From: Thozetella sp. PMI_491
Lineage: Eukaryota > Ascomycota > Sordariomycetes > Chaetosphaeriales > Chaetosphaeriaceae
Direction: 5' to 3'
NCBI GenBank assembly: GCA_021432635.1
Contig: MU270020.1
Span: 124,001 to 188,000, forward strand
Length of the DNA: 64,000 nt
Under the pieces are notes generated by a model that ran no database searches, was not told where the DNA came from, and saw only the letters and a program-made list of their open reading frames with translations. Of the stretch, positions 33,069 to 43,208 are shown piece by piece (positions within the stretch are counted from its first letter, which is position 1; each line of letters starts with the position of its first letter). The position numbers were made by a program, and so were the translations under genes.

Positions 33069-34327
33069 GCAGATATAAACGACATTTCGACAGAGCAGGC
33101 GGGAAGGGGGGTGTCTTCGGACAGGAGACGCCTGAAAGAACCGTTAGCCTAAATGATTTCTCATAAACTCCATTACTCTCGTGAAAGGGTGAGCTGCTGA
33201 GGCTTTCTATCTAGATGATCCCAAGACCATTAAAATCCGGCATCTTCTAGACCATTCTTTCACTTGGTTATTTTGCTATTTTGTTCAAAGATTACTCTAG
33301 TCCCCTCGACAGAAACTGCTTGCCTGTGTTAAAGGATGATGAATGCATATATAAGTTCCACCAGGGAGGAGCATCAGTCCGAAGCTTGGGGAGCTCTCAA
33401 GCAGGGGGTACTTGTGGTTCTCTTAGCCCAAGTTTGCAGTGATTGAAATGCCAGCTCCGGGTTATCAAAGTGATCCGAACCGATGGGCGGACGGAACCAG
33501 TACCAGTGGAAAGACCCGGGAGCGTTGAGAGCGGAAATAAGACCCTTGTTCCGGGTCTAGGTGTATCCAGCCTTTCTTTATCTGCCTAAGGGGCTGTGGG
33601 CCTAGCAGGTAAAATAGTAGATATTTCGATAAGAATCAGGACAATGGCGTTTAGCGTCATTACCACCGGAGGCTGGTTCACTCCCCGTGAAGCAACTGCT
33701 ACAGTTGACGACCCAAGATATGTAGTGACCAGGGTGGGGGGACGATCCAGCCCCATCGCAAATTTGCGGGGTATTGTTGCGTGAACAGTACAGCACTACC
33801 CTGGATAACCTAACTCAGCCATGCCAAGGGACGCGTGCTGTGGGATAAAGTGGGAAGGGGGGGCGCCTCGCGGGAAGATGGCTGAGCTAGCGCGCATCCG
33901 TCGGGAGGAAGCGCGGATACGTCTCGAACGAGGTACCGCGCTCTTAAGCTACTGATACTATGTAGGAGGGGATGTAACGCATTATAACGGGACATTTCTG
34001 TTTATTATCAAAATTACCATCGGGGCCTTTTTGAGAGATATCGTTTCTGAATCTCGGCATACGGATCACAAATGGAGGTTGTTTATACCCACGATCCGAA
34101 ATACCGCGAGGTGAAGGCGCCTCCGTCCACTGCCGCGACCTCAGTAGCAGACTTATTCCGCCTTGATAGTAGGACAGTAGTTGGTGAGATGCTCTGATTA
34201 CCGCTGCCACTTGCCTTTTACTGACCGTATTCCTAGTGAGCGGTACGCCGTTGCTTCCTGGCACCAAAAGCTCGCCCCGGGGCCGGTGTATTGCAATATG
34301 CAGATGCTGACAGGGATTGACGAATAG
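33069..34327. other. Spacer upstream of truncated-looking SDR gene
   Basis: About 1.26 kb. The missing first exon of the SDR at 34328 should be here but I cannot identify it with confidence. A candidate (33644-33672, MAFSVITTG) is discussed in the findings. Otherwise no gene is seen. Confidence 0.4.
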
Positions 34328-35219
34328 GCGGTACGGGCGCTTTGGGGACGGGCCTGACGGCCGCCGTCCTAGAGGGTGGCGCCGATGTAGTCTGCCTCGA
34401 CATATTCGACACTCCCAAGGAGGCCGACTGGGGTATACAGCTACCTTTCCTCGACCGTTTCTCGTGAGCTGTGAACTGACACAAGCCTGCAGCTCCTGTC
34501 AAAGCTGTCGCTGAGAAATTCGGCACGGTGCTCTCGTACTACAAGTGCAATGTGGTTGACGCGCAAGAGGTCGCCGACACGTTCGCCAAGTTTGTCCCGA
34601 CACTGCGGCACCCGATCCGCGGCCTGGTGACGTGCGTCGGCATATCCATCAACGGTCCCGCCACTGACCTCTTGGCCGAGAGCTACCGGAAAGTGATGGA
34701 TGTCAATGTTACCGGGACGTTTCTGATCGCGCAGGCTGTTGCCAAGGAGGTTATCAAACACGGCCAGTCGGCGAGCATGGTGCTGGTAGCGAGCATAAGT
34801 GGGCAGATCGCAAACAAGGTGAGTCTCGGGGCTGCAAGTTTGTCACCGGTTCTCCGTCCTCCGCATCCGCGAGCTAACCGGCTCCGCCTGGCGCACAGGG
34901 AACTGATAACTCCGCATACAATCCGTCCAAGGCTGCGGTGATCCAGCTAGCTCGATCCCTGGCCTCCGAGTGGGGATCGCGGATCGGAATTCCTCTTATT
35001 CGCGTCAATACGTTGTCGCCCGGATTTATCCGCACAGCCGCCCTCCAGGTGGCCCTAGACCGGCCTGGGCTGGAGGAGGCGGTTACAGGTGACAGCATGC
35101 TGTACCGGCTGAGTAACGTAGATGAATACCGCGCTCCTGTCCTGTTTATGCTGAGTGACGGGAGCAGCTACATGACGGGTGCTGATCTGCGGGTCGATGG
35201 AGGCATGTGCGCTTGGTAG
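34328..35219 (+). CDS. Short-chain dehydrogenase/reductase, 5' exon not found (possibly broken)
   Basis: Classical SDR, NAD(P)-dependent alcohol/ketone oxidoreductase of the sorbitol/mannitol-dehydrogenase-like group. Three exons are clear: 34328-34432, 34493-34818 and 34899-35219, with introns of 60 and 80 nt. Seen: the nucleotide-binding GGTGALGTGL, acidic residue VVCLDIFD after beta-2, a NAG-equivalent VTCVGIS, catalytic Ser in VASISG, catalytic YNPSK and SPGFIRTAAL, ending DGGMCAW, the normal SDR C-terminus. The reading frame just upstream of 34328 hits a stop within 10 nt, so an intron must precede it (acceptor GAATAG), but the exon carrying the start codon and beta-1 strand is not evident in the kilobase upstream. 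The gene may have a distant first exon or be a 5'-truncated copy. Confidence 0.75.
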
Positions 35220-36054
35220 ATTTATTAATATCATTCGTACTGTTACCAACCATGCCTGGAACGTATCGCAAGTGAATTGTGCGACCTACAAGGCGGCCTT
35301 CTAATACAGCGTAACTTGAGGGGTATCAGAGGCATAGCCTAACTACAGGCTGTGTGACATCGTAAGTGAAATGAGAAAGGTTAAGTCACGCTCTTGTGCG
35401 TAATCTCGTGGCCGATGTATCCCTGACACATTTGGTCGGGGTTCTCATCACCACATGATAAAGTCGACTAGCCCCTTGTTTCTGCAACCTGTGGCTCCTA
35501 CCGTCGCAATCCTGCATATTGGTATTCCTTTTGCCCGAGAGCCTGGACTCTTGTGAAGCCTAGAAGCATCTTGGGATCGGGATGTCCGTCGGGAAGGAGA
35601 AAGCGCCTGCGAAACGGTGCTATCTAAGGGACTGTTCAGCTGCCACCGTTACAGTACCTCGCTGCACTTGGCAGTCCAACCTGTGGCTGGGGTACTGCAC
35701 CTCCACATGAGTATCCCCCACCGGTTACCCCCTCGCTCTCTCAAGCGGAGGAAGGGTATGGGCAGGACGGTTCCAGACTATGCTAATTTGCTAGCTGGGG
35801 TGATGGGTCGGCTACTGATAAGAGCGGAGTCTCCATCAGCCACTAGTTACTTGACTGTGTTACTAGCCACTGGGCCGATAGCACCGGAACCGGCACAAGC
35901 CCGCCTCAAGACTTTATTGGGGAATAACCGATTGATGATACTCCGAAAAATGTCCAGTGAGTTAAACGTATTGCGAGTAACACATTGCCGTTGTCTTGGT
36001 CGCCTTAGACCCTATTTCCCGCACAGGCGACATAGGGTTAACCATCCCCCCCTC

Positions 36055-36061
<7 letters not shown>

Positions 36062-36086
<25 letters not shown>
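36062..36086. repeat. Poly-A tract (25 A)
   Basis: Uninterrupted run of 25 A preceded by CTCTTTATAT. It could be a simple homopolymer or the tail of an old retroposed sequence; I see no recognisable body attached to it. Confidence 0.9.
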
Positions 36087-36087
<1 letters not shown>

Positions 36088-37142
36088 AAACTGGGGACGA
36101 GCGTGGGGACTGACTAAGGTACGTACGCGGGCGAGGTGACAAATAAAGGCAAATAGCACTTGATGATAACACAGAATAGTGGCGATCAGAGTGACGAAGA
36201 ATCCGCTATATTTATCGTATTCACACTCAGGGGTACTATCGCGTAGAGAACACGACTTTCTGTCGCTTATACTAGATACTTCCAGGGTTACTGTGCACTC
36301 TGGCCATGGCCCGTATAGATACCCCACGTGACGCTCGAGGAACTACAGCCGCCCACTTCCCGTTAAGAAGATGCAGTATAATAGGGATATTGTATCTAGA
36401 TAGTAACTGGTCATTCTCTTGCGGCTCTTACGACCATGCTCAGTAGATAGAACCAGATCAGCGCTAACGCACCTAGTTCTGTCTTCCCGGTACGTCGGGG
36501 CTCGGAGTACACATAGTAGGATTCCTTCCCTAATTTGGATGTGACAGGGGTCTGCATTACCTAGTCGGCCCATGGTCGGTATCGGGCGGGCGGCAGCCGT
36601 GGCCGTCGGCGCTCCTGTTTGTTACTGTCATCGGGGTATGCTATGTCGAGAGATGGGATGTACAAGCGGATACGTCGCCATTCGTGATTCCTTGGTAAGC
36701 TGCTTTATAGTACTAGGAGATAGAGTCAAAGCCACTTTTGTCACGCTTCGTCCTTCGTCATCGGGGCAAAGTTAGGGGCTTCTCTAACCCGGTTGTGCTG
36801 GGGTGATGAGGTTTGATCATACTGGCAACAGGTACTACAGGGCTTCAGCAACATGCTTAGTGCTCGTATCAACAACTCCTGCAGCGCGTGTATCTCGCGT
36901 ACCATACCATGTATGAATCGTTCCATTCATTACTTTACGTGACCTACTTAAGATACTCGGGTCTCGTAGGATCTTTTCCGAATGAAGAGAAGCATGCCTT
37001 CTCAATAGAGCGACATAGAGACACCTAAATTACACCAGAAAATATCATAGTTCAGGCAGTACGGTTACTAAACGAAAAAGTATCGTGTGTCATGGTAAAA
37101 GGGATATTTGACCGCTAAACTGCATTGCTATGCTTAATCCGA

Positions 37143-37188
37143 CATGAATCGTAACCTATTGTGAACATGAATCGTAACCCATTGTAAA
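37143..37188. repeat. 23-bp tandem duplication
   Basis: Two head-to-tail copies of CATGAATCGTAACCYATTGT plus RAA, differing at two positions (both C/T or G/A transitions). They lie 26 bp beyond the monooxygenase stop codon, in its 3' flank. Confidence 0.9.
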
Positions 37189-37213
37189 CACTGACGCCCG
37201 AGAAACCCACTTC

Positions 37214-39372
37214 TTAGTCAATATTCCATTCATGGTCTGAGTTTCGCACATATGCGCTCAAACCCAGGATATCTCCCGTCAGGTTCGCCTTAACTTCACC
37301 ATTTCCGAGGAAGGCAAACCGGTTGCCGTATCTGTACGTGATCTTGTAGTCCTCGAACCGAGGCTCCTTGATGCTCTTGATGTGGTGAATCGTCTAGGTA
37401 TACATGTCAGCTACATTCGTCTCGCCCATGAGCCTCGCGAGAGTGGGGGAATACTTACGCCTCCAGGCCAGTTGTAGACGCGGTTCTTCAGCTTACCGTC
37501 CTTGTACCAACTCCGGCAGTCGTCACTGAACACAGTGGCCTTGTGGAACTCGTCAAAGTGCTCATAGAGGTCATCGGTGGCATCCTGCGTGACCTCGATG
37601 GCCTTGATGTTCTCGTGCTGAATCTTCTTTATCACCTTGACGCTGTACTCAATTCCGGCCTCAATAGACGGGAGCAAGCTGCCGGACGCCCAGGTAGAAC
37701 CCGGGCCAGCAATGGTGAAGAAGTTGGGGAAGCGAGGCGCCGAGACGCCGAGGTACATGTTGGCGTGCTCGCCCCAGTCCTCATTCAGGCTCGTACCCTT
37801 CGCATTGTAGAGCTGGAAGGCCGGACGGAAAGCGGGCTTGAACCCTGTGGCGCAGACAAGGATATCAAACTTGTGATGCTCGCCGTCCGCGGTGATAAGC
37901 CCGTCCGCGGTAACATGATCCAGATCGCCAAGCACGGGGCGAACATTTTCCATGCCAAGGCACTCGAGATAGTTGTCTCCAGGCGAAACCCTTCGGCAGC
38001 CGGGAGCCCTGTCAAAGTTTATTAGTACCGGTGTTCGTATTTGAGCATGCATGCGCCGGAGAGATTGCTTACCACTTCGGGATGAGGAACCTTTTCAAGG
38101 CTTCGTTTCCGGGTCCTATCCTCCGCTCCATTTCGCGGGTCATCGTCTCGCGTACGCCATCCGAGTCCTGGGAGCCCTGAATGTAAGTTCCGTAGATGTC
38201 GTTGAACTCGGCCTCCAGTTTTCTCCGGAACATTAAGTAGTACTCGGGGTCATCCCGGAACTTGGTCTTCTCCTCCTCGGTGAACTCGTGCTGACCGCTG
38301 CTTGCGTCTGACTTCTCACCCTTCCTCAGGCCCTCTAGCGCACTCGACCCAAATGGTGATGAGACCCATGTGGGCGACCGCATGAAAACGGTGAGGTGCT
38401 TGGCCACCTTCTGTAGGGCAGGGGTCAGCTGGATGCCGGTGCTGCCGTTGCCGATCAGCCCCACGGTTTTGCCCTCGAAATCGATCGATGAGTCCCAAGT
38501 AGCGGAGTGCATCTTGGGCCCCGCAAAGTCATGCAGGCCCGGAACGTCCGGCCACTGCCAGTTGTTGAGGATACCAGCGGCGTTGATAAGCACGTGGCAC
38601 CAATCCTCCGAGATCTCCTTTGTCATTTGGTCCTGGGTCTTGACGTTCCAGATACCTTTCGCGGCGTCCCAGCGGCCCTCAACAAGCTTGGTGTTGAACT
38701 TAACGTACTTCTTACAGTCATTCTTCTCGGCAAAGTTCTCAAAATACTGGCGAATCTCCGGCCCGTACGCATAATAATGTGTCCAATCCCATTTCTGGTC
38801 CCATGAGTAGGTGTAAAGGCAGGACGGGGTATCGCAGGCCACACCAGGGTAACTTTAAAGTTCTTATGTCAGATCCCTAAATCCGGCCTTGATTGTTGAC
38901 ATGGGAAAAGGGGCATGGCCATGATGTCTTACGTATTCTCGAACCAGGTACCTCCAACGCCGCCATTCTTTTCAAAAATGGTAAGCTCCCAGCTGCCGGG
39001 CTCCAGCATCTTGTTCTGTACTCTAGTCAGGCTTCCGCTTCCTATTCTACGGCTGGGCGAACGGCCGATGCGTACCATCTTGTAGCTCACACATAACCCT
39101 GCGGCGCCGGCGCCGACGCAGGCTACCCTCAACTTGGTCGGCTTGGAATGGTACTGATCCAGGACCCGATAGGGGGTCGACAATACGGGATAATCAAAGT
39201 TGGTAGTGACGCCGTTGACCTGGGCTTCGGCAGCCTTCTGCCTCTCCCTGTAGGCGCCGTACGCGCTCTGGCCGGTCGGCCCGCCTTTGCCGCCGAGCGC
39301 ATTGCCGCTCAGTGTAGGACCCCTGATGGGGCCATTGACTGGGACGTCCAGTCCAGCTGCAGTGTGTACCAT
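37214..39372 (-). CDS. Flavin-dependent Baeyer-Villiger monooxygenase
   Basis: Type I BVMO, FAD- and NADPH-dependent, inserting one oxygen next to a ketone carbonyl. Five exons (39372-39076, 39015-38933, 38852-38073, 38008-37459, 37393-37214) separated by introns of 60, 80, 64 and 65 nt give 629 aa. First FAD motif VACVGAGAAGLCVSYKM, then EKNGGVGGTWFENTYPGVACD; the BVMO fingerprint FxGxxxHxxxW is exact as FAGPKMHSATWD; the NADPH motif VGLIGNGSTGIQ follows; ATGFKPAF is the second conserved ATG loop. The N-terminus (MVHTAAGLDVPVNG) resembles the extended cyclohexanone/cyclododecanone-type enzymes of moulds with no signal peptide. Intron 1 is 60 nt, in phase and stop-free, so it can be wrongly read as 20 extra residues. 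Substrate unknown; a role in secondary metabolism or ketone breakdown is inference. Confidence 0.93.
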
Positions 39373-40645
39373 GGTGACAGGGAAGTAGACGGAGCTTAAA
39401 GATAGGGTTGTCACTTAGGGGTATCGGCACGTAGCGAAGATGACAGATGGGCACGGGAGCATCCAGTAGTCCTGCAGAAACAAGTTGTCCTTGGAGACTT
39501 TAAAAGAGACTTGAGGAGTCAACTGGAGTCCGCTACATCGCGTCCCCATCACGCCACCTGACGGGACGCGAATGAGCGACATTGGATCCGACGGCATGGA
39601 TACGGAGCGTGGCGGTCCCCCGTCCAGTTGACCGTTATCGAACACTGCAGACCACGATTCCCCCGCTGTAGTGGTATTTCCGGCCCAGTCCCGCACCCAA
39701 CTTCCTCCCATACTGTCCTAGCGCTGTGCGCGTCATACCCACACCACATCTGGCATCCCGTCGGCATTGCGGAGCCTCCATAGGTTGGCCGGCTGCCAAG
39801 GGCAAGATAAGCGATCTCTCTGATATGGATTAGGCTCCGCCAACTAGGAGGCGGGGGTTATCCTAGTGCAAGCCTCCTTAGCCGCGTTGCTGCCACTAGT
39901 GTGATGTTCCCCGGACGTGCGCGGGTTTAGCGGGCCATGGCTGTTTCGTCGGAAGACGCCAATCTATCCGATCGATTCGGACCCGGGATCTGAGGTCGGC
40001 CCCAATATGCCAGAGCAAGCCACGTCTCCCTTGACACGATATTTGGAGCGATGGATGTCTGCAAATAAAGTAGACAGTGGAGCAAGCTACGAAGTTAATC
40101 AAGGTCCTGTGAAGCCGGTTGCATGGGGCAAGCACCGAGACTTGCAGCATGACCATATTGGTGCCACGCTTCACGCGTCTACAAAGCCAGCTTCGACCTA
40201 ATTGGAAGATAAAGATATCCTGTGTTCCAAAGGAGCCCCCAACTCATCTAAGAAATATTGTGTTTGGTTTGGGAAAATGTGACTGCATCATTATACTGAG
40301 AATATAGAAATATGCCCAGACTATCTTGTTGTTCCTGACAAGGCGTGGTTGTTAGGCAATTTGCGCTATAGCAATCGCAGCTATAGCTTTACTTTCACTA
40401 ACTATAGCAAATTTGATGGGAACAGAAGGTAAGAGCCAAGCAGCTGATCTTGGCAATGCTTTCATTCGATGTCTAAGCGGGGTTGGGAAGGGCGGGACGT
40501 AACGTAGGATTGCAGATAACTGAGTAATACGAGAGTGCAAAGCCAGCACCGAGAGGAATTGTCTTTAACTGCCTGTCCGGTATGCAGGAGACTAGAAACA
40601 TCGCCAACAAGACGTATCGCCTAACCATCATACGGAGTGACTGCG
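39373..40645. other. Divergent promoter region
   Basis: About 1.27 kb between the monooxygenase and hexosaminidase start codons. It holds short biased frames only; no further gene is seen. Confidence 0.5.
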
Positions 40646-42841
40646 ATGAGACTTAGCGGCTGGATGGTGCATCTGTCTTGGGGTGCGTGTGTGACCTACG
40701 CACTCCAACTGCTCCCGCCACCCACCGAATCCCTGGCCCAGACCGCCTTAAACCTAAGCAGTCAACCTTGGAGCTCGGGAACTACAGGTCGTTCTGTTGA
40801 TTTGGCTACGCGCTCCCGAACAATCTGTATCGACAAAGGTCTAGCCTTCCGAAGAGATACGGGGGGTCTGACGCTCATCCCGCCCACCGGATTGGAGTTC
40901 GCCCAGCTCTTTGCCAATGACTTGACTGCGCTCTCGGGCACCACGTGGACAGTCCAGCTCCAGACCGACGAATCCAACTCGGCATGCCGTCGGGGGATTG
41001 TGCTAGGCACGAGCTCGATAAATGCGACCTATGAAAACGGCACCCCGACTGAGGAGGGGTACGAGCTCCGTGTATCCGATGAAGGAATCTTCATCGGCGG
41101 GACAGGGGCTAGAGGTATCTGGTGGGGAACCCGGACCCTGCTCCAGATGCTGCTCATCCACCGTGGTACGCTCCCCATTGGCCAGCATATCGACTACCCA
41201 GCCTATGCCACCAGGGGCTACATGCTTGACGCCGGGCGAAAGTGGTACTCGCCGTCGTTCCTCAAGGAAGTCTGCGTCTACGCTTCCTTCTTCAAGATCT
41301 CCGAGTTTCATTACCACCTGAGCGACAATTACCCCCTGAACCGGGGCCACAACGAGACATGGCAGAAGGTGTATTCGCAGTTCGCGCTACGGCCCGAGGA
41401 TCCGGCTCTCGCATGGATCACCGAGCGAGAGAACGAGACGCTGTCGCGCAGAGACTTTGAAGACCTGCAGAGCCACTGCGCAGCGCGGGGCGTAACCGTG
41501 ATCCCCGAGATCGAGGCGCCCGGCCATTCTTTGTACATCACCAAGCACAAGCCCGAACTAGCACTGACCAAGAAGGACTTGCTGAACCTAACACACCCGG
41601 ACACCATCCCCACTGTACAGAGCATCTGGGCTGAGTTTCTGCCCTGGTTCCAGACCAAGGAGGTGCACATCGGTGCAGATGAGTACGACGCAACACTTTC
41701 CGATGTGTACATTTCCTTCGTGAACGAGATGGCAGCCTTTGTCAACCAGACTGCAGGGAAGCGTGTGCGGATCTGGGGCACCGAAGAGCCGTCGCAGGAC
41801 CGTGAGATCGCGAAGGAGGTGATCATCCAGCACTGGCAGCTGGGGCAGTCCGACCCCGTCGCCCTGGCAGAAGCCGGCTACGACATCATCAACTCTGAAG
41901 ACTGGTGGGCATACATGTCGCTGAAAAACGACCACATGCCCATACTCCCCGCGCCGTACGCCCAGTTCTTTAACGAGAGCCGCATCTTCCGCTTCGCCAA
42001 CCAGGAGGGCTGGCAGTGGAGCCCGAATGACATTGACGCGTACAACCCGCAGCGCCAAATGCCAGTGGGGGCGGCAAGAAACAAGGGCGCTATCTTGGCA
42101 GCTTGGAACGACAACGGTCCGGATGCCTCAACGCAGCTCGAGGCGTACTATGCCATGCGCCGGGGCATCCCCCTCGTCGCATCGAGGGCATGGTCCGGTG
42201 TGCGTGGACCGCTGCTGGTCGAGACCGAGCTGGACCCTAGCGTCGACTTCTTTTCGCCGCACGCCCCAGCGCAGAACCTTGACCGGGTAGTGCCATCGAA
42301 AGCTGGCTCAGAGCCACTGCTGACGTGGGAACGTGATGGGGGCATAGGTAGCGAGAACAGCACCGTGTCACTTGGGTACGGGAGCAAAGGGCTCAACTAT
42401 ACACTTACGCTCGATATCACGGGGCCATTCGAGCTCGTCGGCCCAGACAATGCTCTCTTTTTAGATTCATCAGGCAGTCTTGTCTTTACATCTGATGGCT
42501 GGCCGTACCCTCTACGGTCGGTGTCTAGCCACGATGCTCTTCATCTCGATCCCGGAATGCCTGGCCGAATTTGGACTAATGTGACGTCCTCGGCGCACGT
42601 TCCGGTCATAGTTTCGACGCCAGCCCGCATTGTAATCGTGACGGAAGCCACAGGCGGTAGCCGAGTATGGTTGAATGGGAAGTTCGCGGGGAGGTTCGAA
42701 GTGTTTGTGTTTGGTGGGAGAAACACGCTCTTCAGCTGGAGTCAGATGGCATTCGTTGCGCCATTAGATACTCTTAGGGGTGGAATTCAGAGACTTGTCT
42801 TAGAAGACGCCGTGAAACTGCCATGTCGGGCCAGAGACTAG
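40646..42841 (+). CDS. Secreted GH20 beta-N-acetylhexosaminidase-like enzyme
   Basis: Single-exon 731-aa secreted hydrolase. The ATG at 40646 gives a signal peptide (MRLSGWMVHLSWGACVTYALQ); an in-frame GTG three codons earlier is not used. The N-terminal non-catalytic GH20b-like domain includes YELRVSDEGIFIGGTGARGIWWGTRTLLQ, then the TIM barrel: RGYMLDAGRKWYS, FHYHLSDNYPL, VTVIPEIEAPGHS and the catalytic Asp345-Glu346 pair in HIGADEYD, followed by the substrate Trp regions IWGTEEPS, EDWWAYMS and LAAWNDNG. The C-terminal 200 residues are beta-rich and N-glycosylation sites (NxS/T) are common. It differs from the classic fungal chitin-degrading NagA-type by its length and HIGADEYD (rather than HxGGDE), so the substrate could be another hexosaminide. 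Family confident. Confidence 0.9.
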   Translation: MRLSGWMVHLSWGACVTYALQLLPPPTESLAQTALNLSSQPWSSGTTGRSVDLATRSRTICIDKGLAFRRDTGGLTLIPPTGLEFAQLFANDLTALSGTTWTVQLQTDESNSACRRGIVLGTSSINATYENGTPTEEGYELRVSDEGIFIGGTGARGIWWGTRTLLQMLLIHRGTLPIGQHIDYPAYATRGYMLDAGRKWYSPSFLKEVCVYASFFKISEFHYHLSDNYPLNRGHNETWQKVYSQFALRPEDPALAWITERENETLSRRDFEDLQSHCAARGVTVIPEIEAPGHSLYITKHKPELALTKKDLLNLTHPDTIPTVQSIWAEFLPWFQTKEVHIGADEYDATLSDVYISFVNEMAAFVNQTAGKRVRIWGTEEPSQDREIAKEVIIQHWQLGQSDPVALAEAGYDIINSEDWWAYMSLKNDHMPILPAPYAQFFNESRIFRFANQEGWQWSPNDIDAYNPQRQMPVGAARNKGAILAAWNDNGPDASTQLEAYYAMRRGIPLVASRAWSGVRGPLLVETELDPSVDFFSPHAPAQNLDRVVPSKAGSEPLLTWERDGGIGSENSTVSLGYGSKGLNYTLTLDITGPFELVGPDNALFLDSSGSLVFTSDGWPYPLRSVSSHDALHLDPGMPGRIWTNVTSSAHVPVIVSTPARIVIVTEATGGSRVWLNGKFAGRFEVFVFGGRNTLFSWSQMAFVAPLDTLRGGIQRLVLEDAVKLPCRARD

Positions 42842-43208
42842 ATTGAGGGCGTACAAAGGGGTAGGGTACCTCTCTGATTGGAAGTGTTTATAATGCTTCC
42901 TAGGCCTTGCCGACCAGACAAGAACATGGGCCATCTACCTTAAAGATGTGATCTAGAGACTCTATGCCTGGGTTACCATGGACCCGCTGGCGGGCAATAC
43001 AGGCAGTCTGATCATATATATAACGGCCACTCACCACACTAGGTTCACGAAGTCTGAATTGTGTACTGGTGCCACCGGCACCACATTGAAGCTTCAAAGA
43101 GGACTGGCCTTGCTTTACGCGATAAATACGCCGGCGTGACGAACTAACATAAATCTATGTCTATAGGACTAGAAACAGCATTTAGAAAGGCCCTCGCACG
43201 TTCGAGAA
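42842..43208. other. Convergent 3' spacer
   Basis: About 370 bp between the stop codons of the hexosaminidase and GMC genes. Nothing further is seen. Confidence 0.5.

Larger units (their letters stand above)
35220..37213. other. Long AT-richer spacer
   Basis: About 2 kb downstream of the SDR and of the monooxygenase (convergent stops). It holds a 25-nt A run (36062-36086) and a 23-bp tandem duplication (37143-37188). No gene is seen; the TA-rich stretches may reflect old repeat decay, but I cannot name an element. Confidence 0.5.

Noticed and set aside
36062-36086. Poly-A run as tail of a retroposon
   Set aside because: No recognisable retroposon body or flanking duplication is visible next to it.
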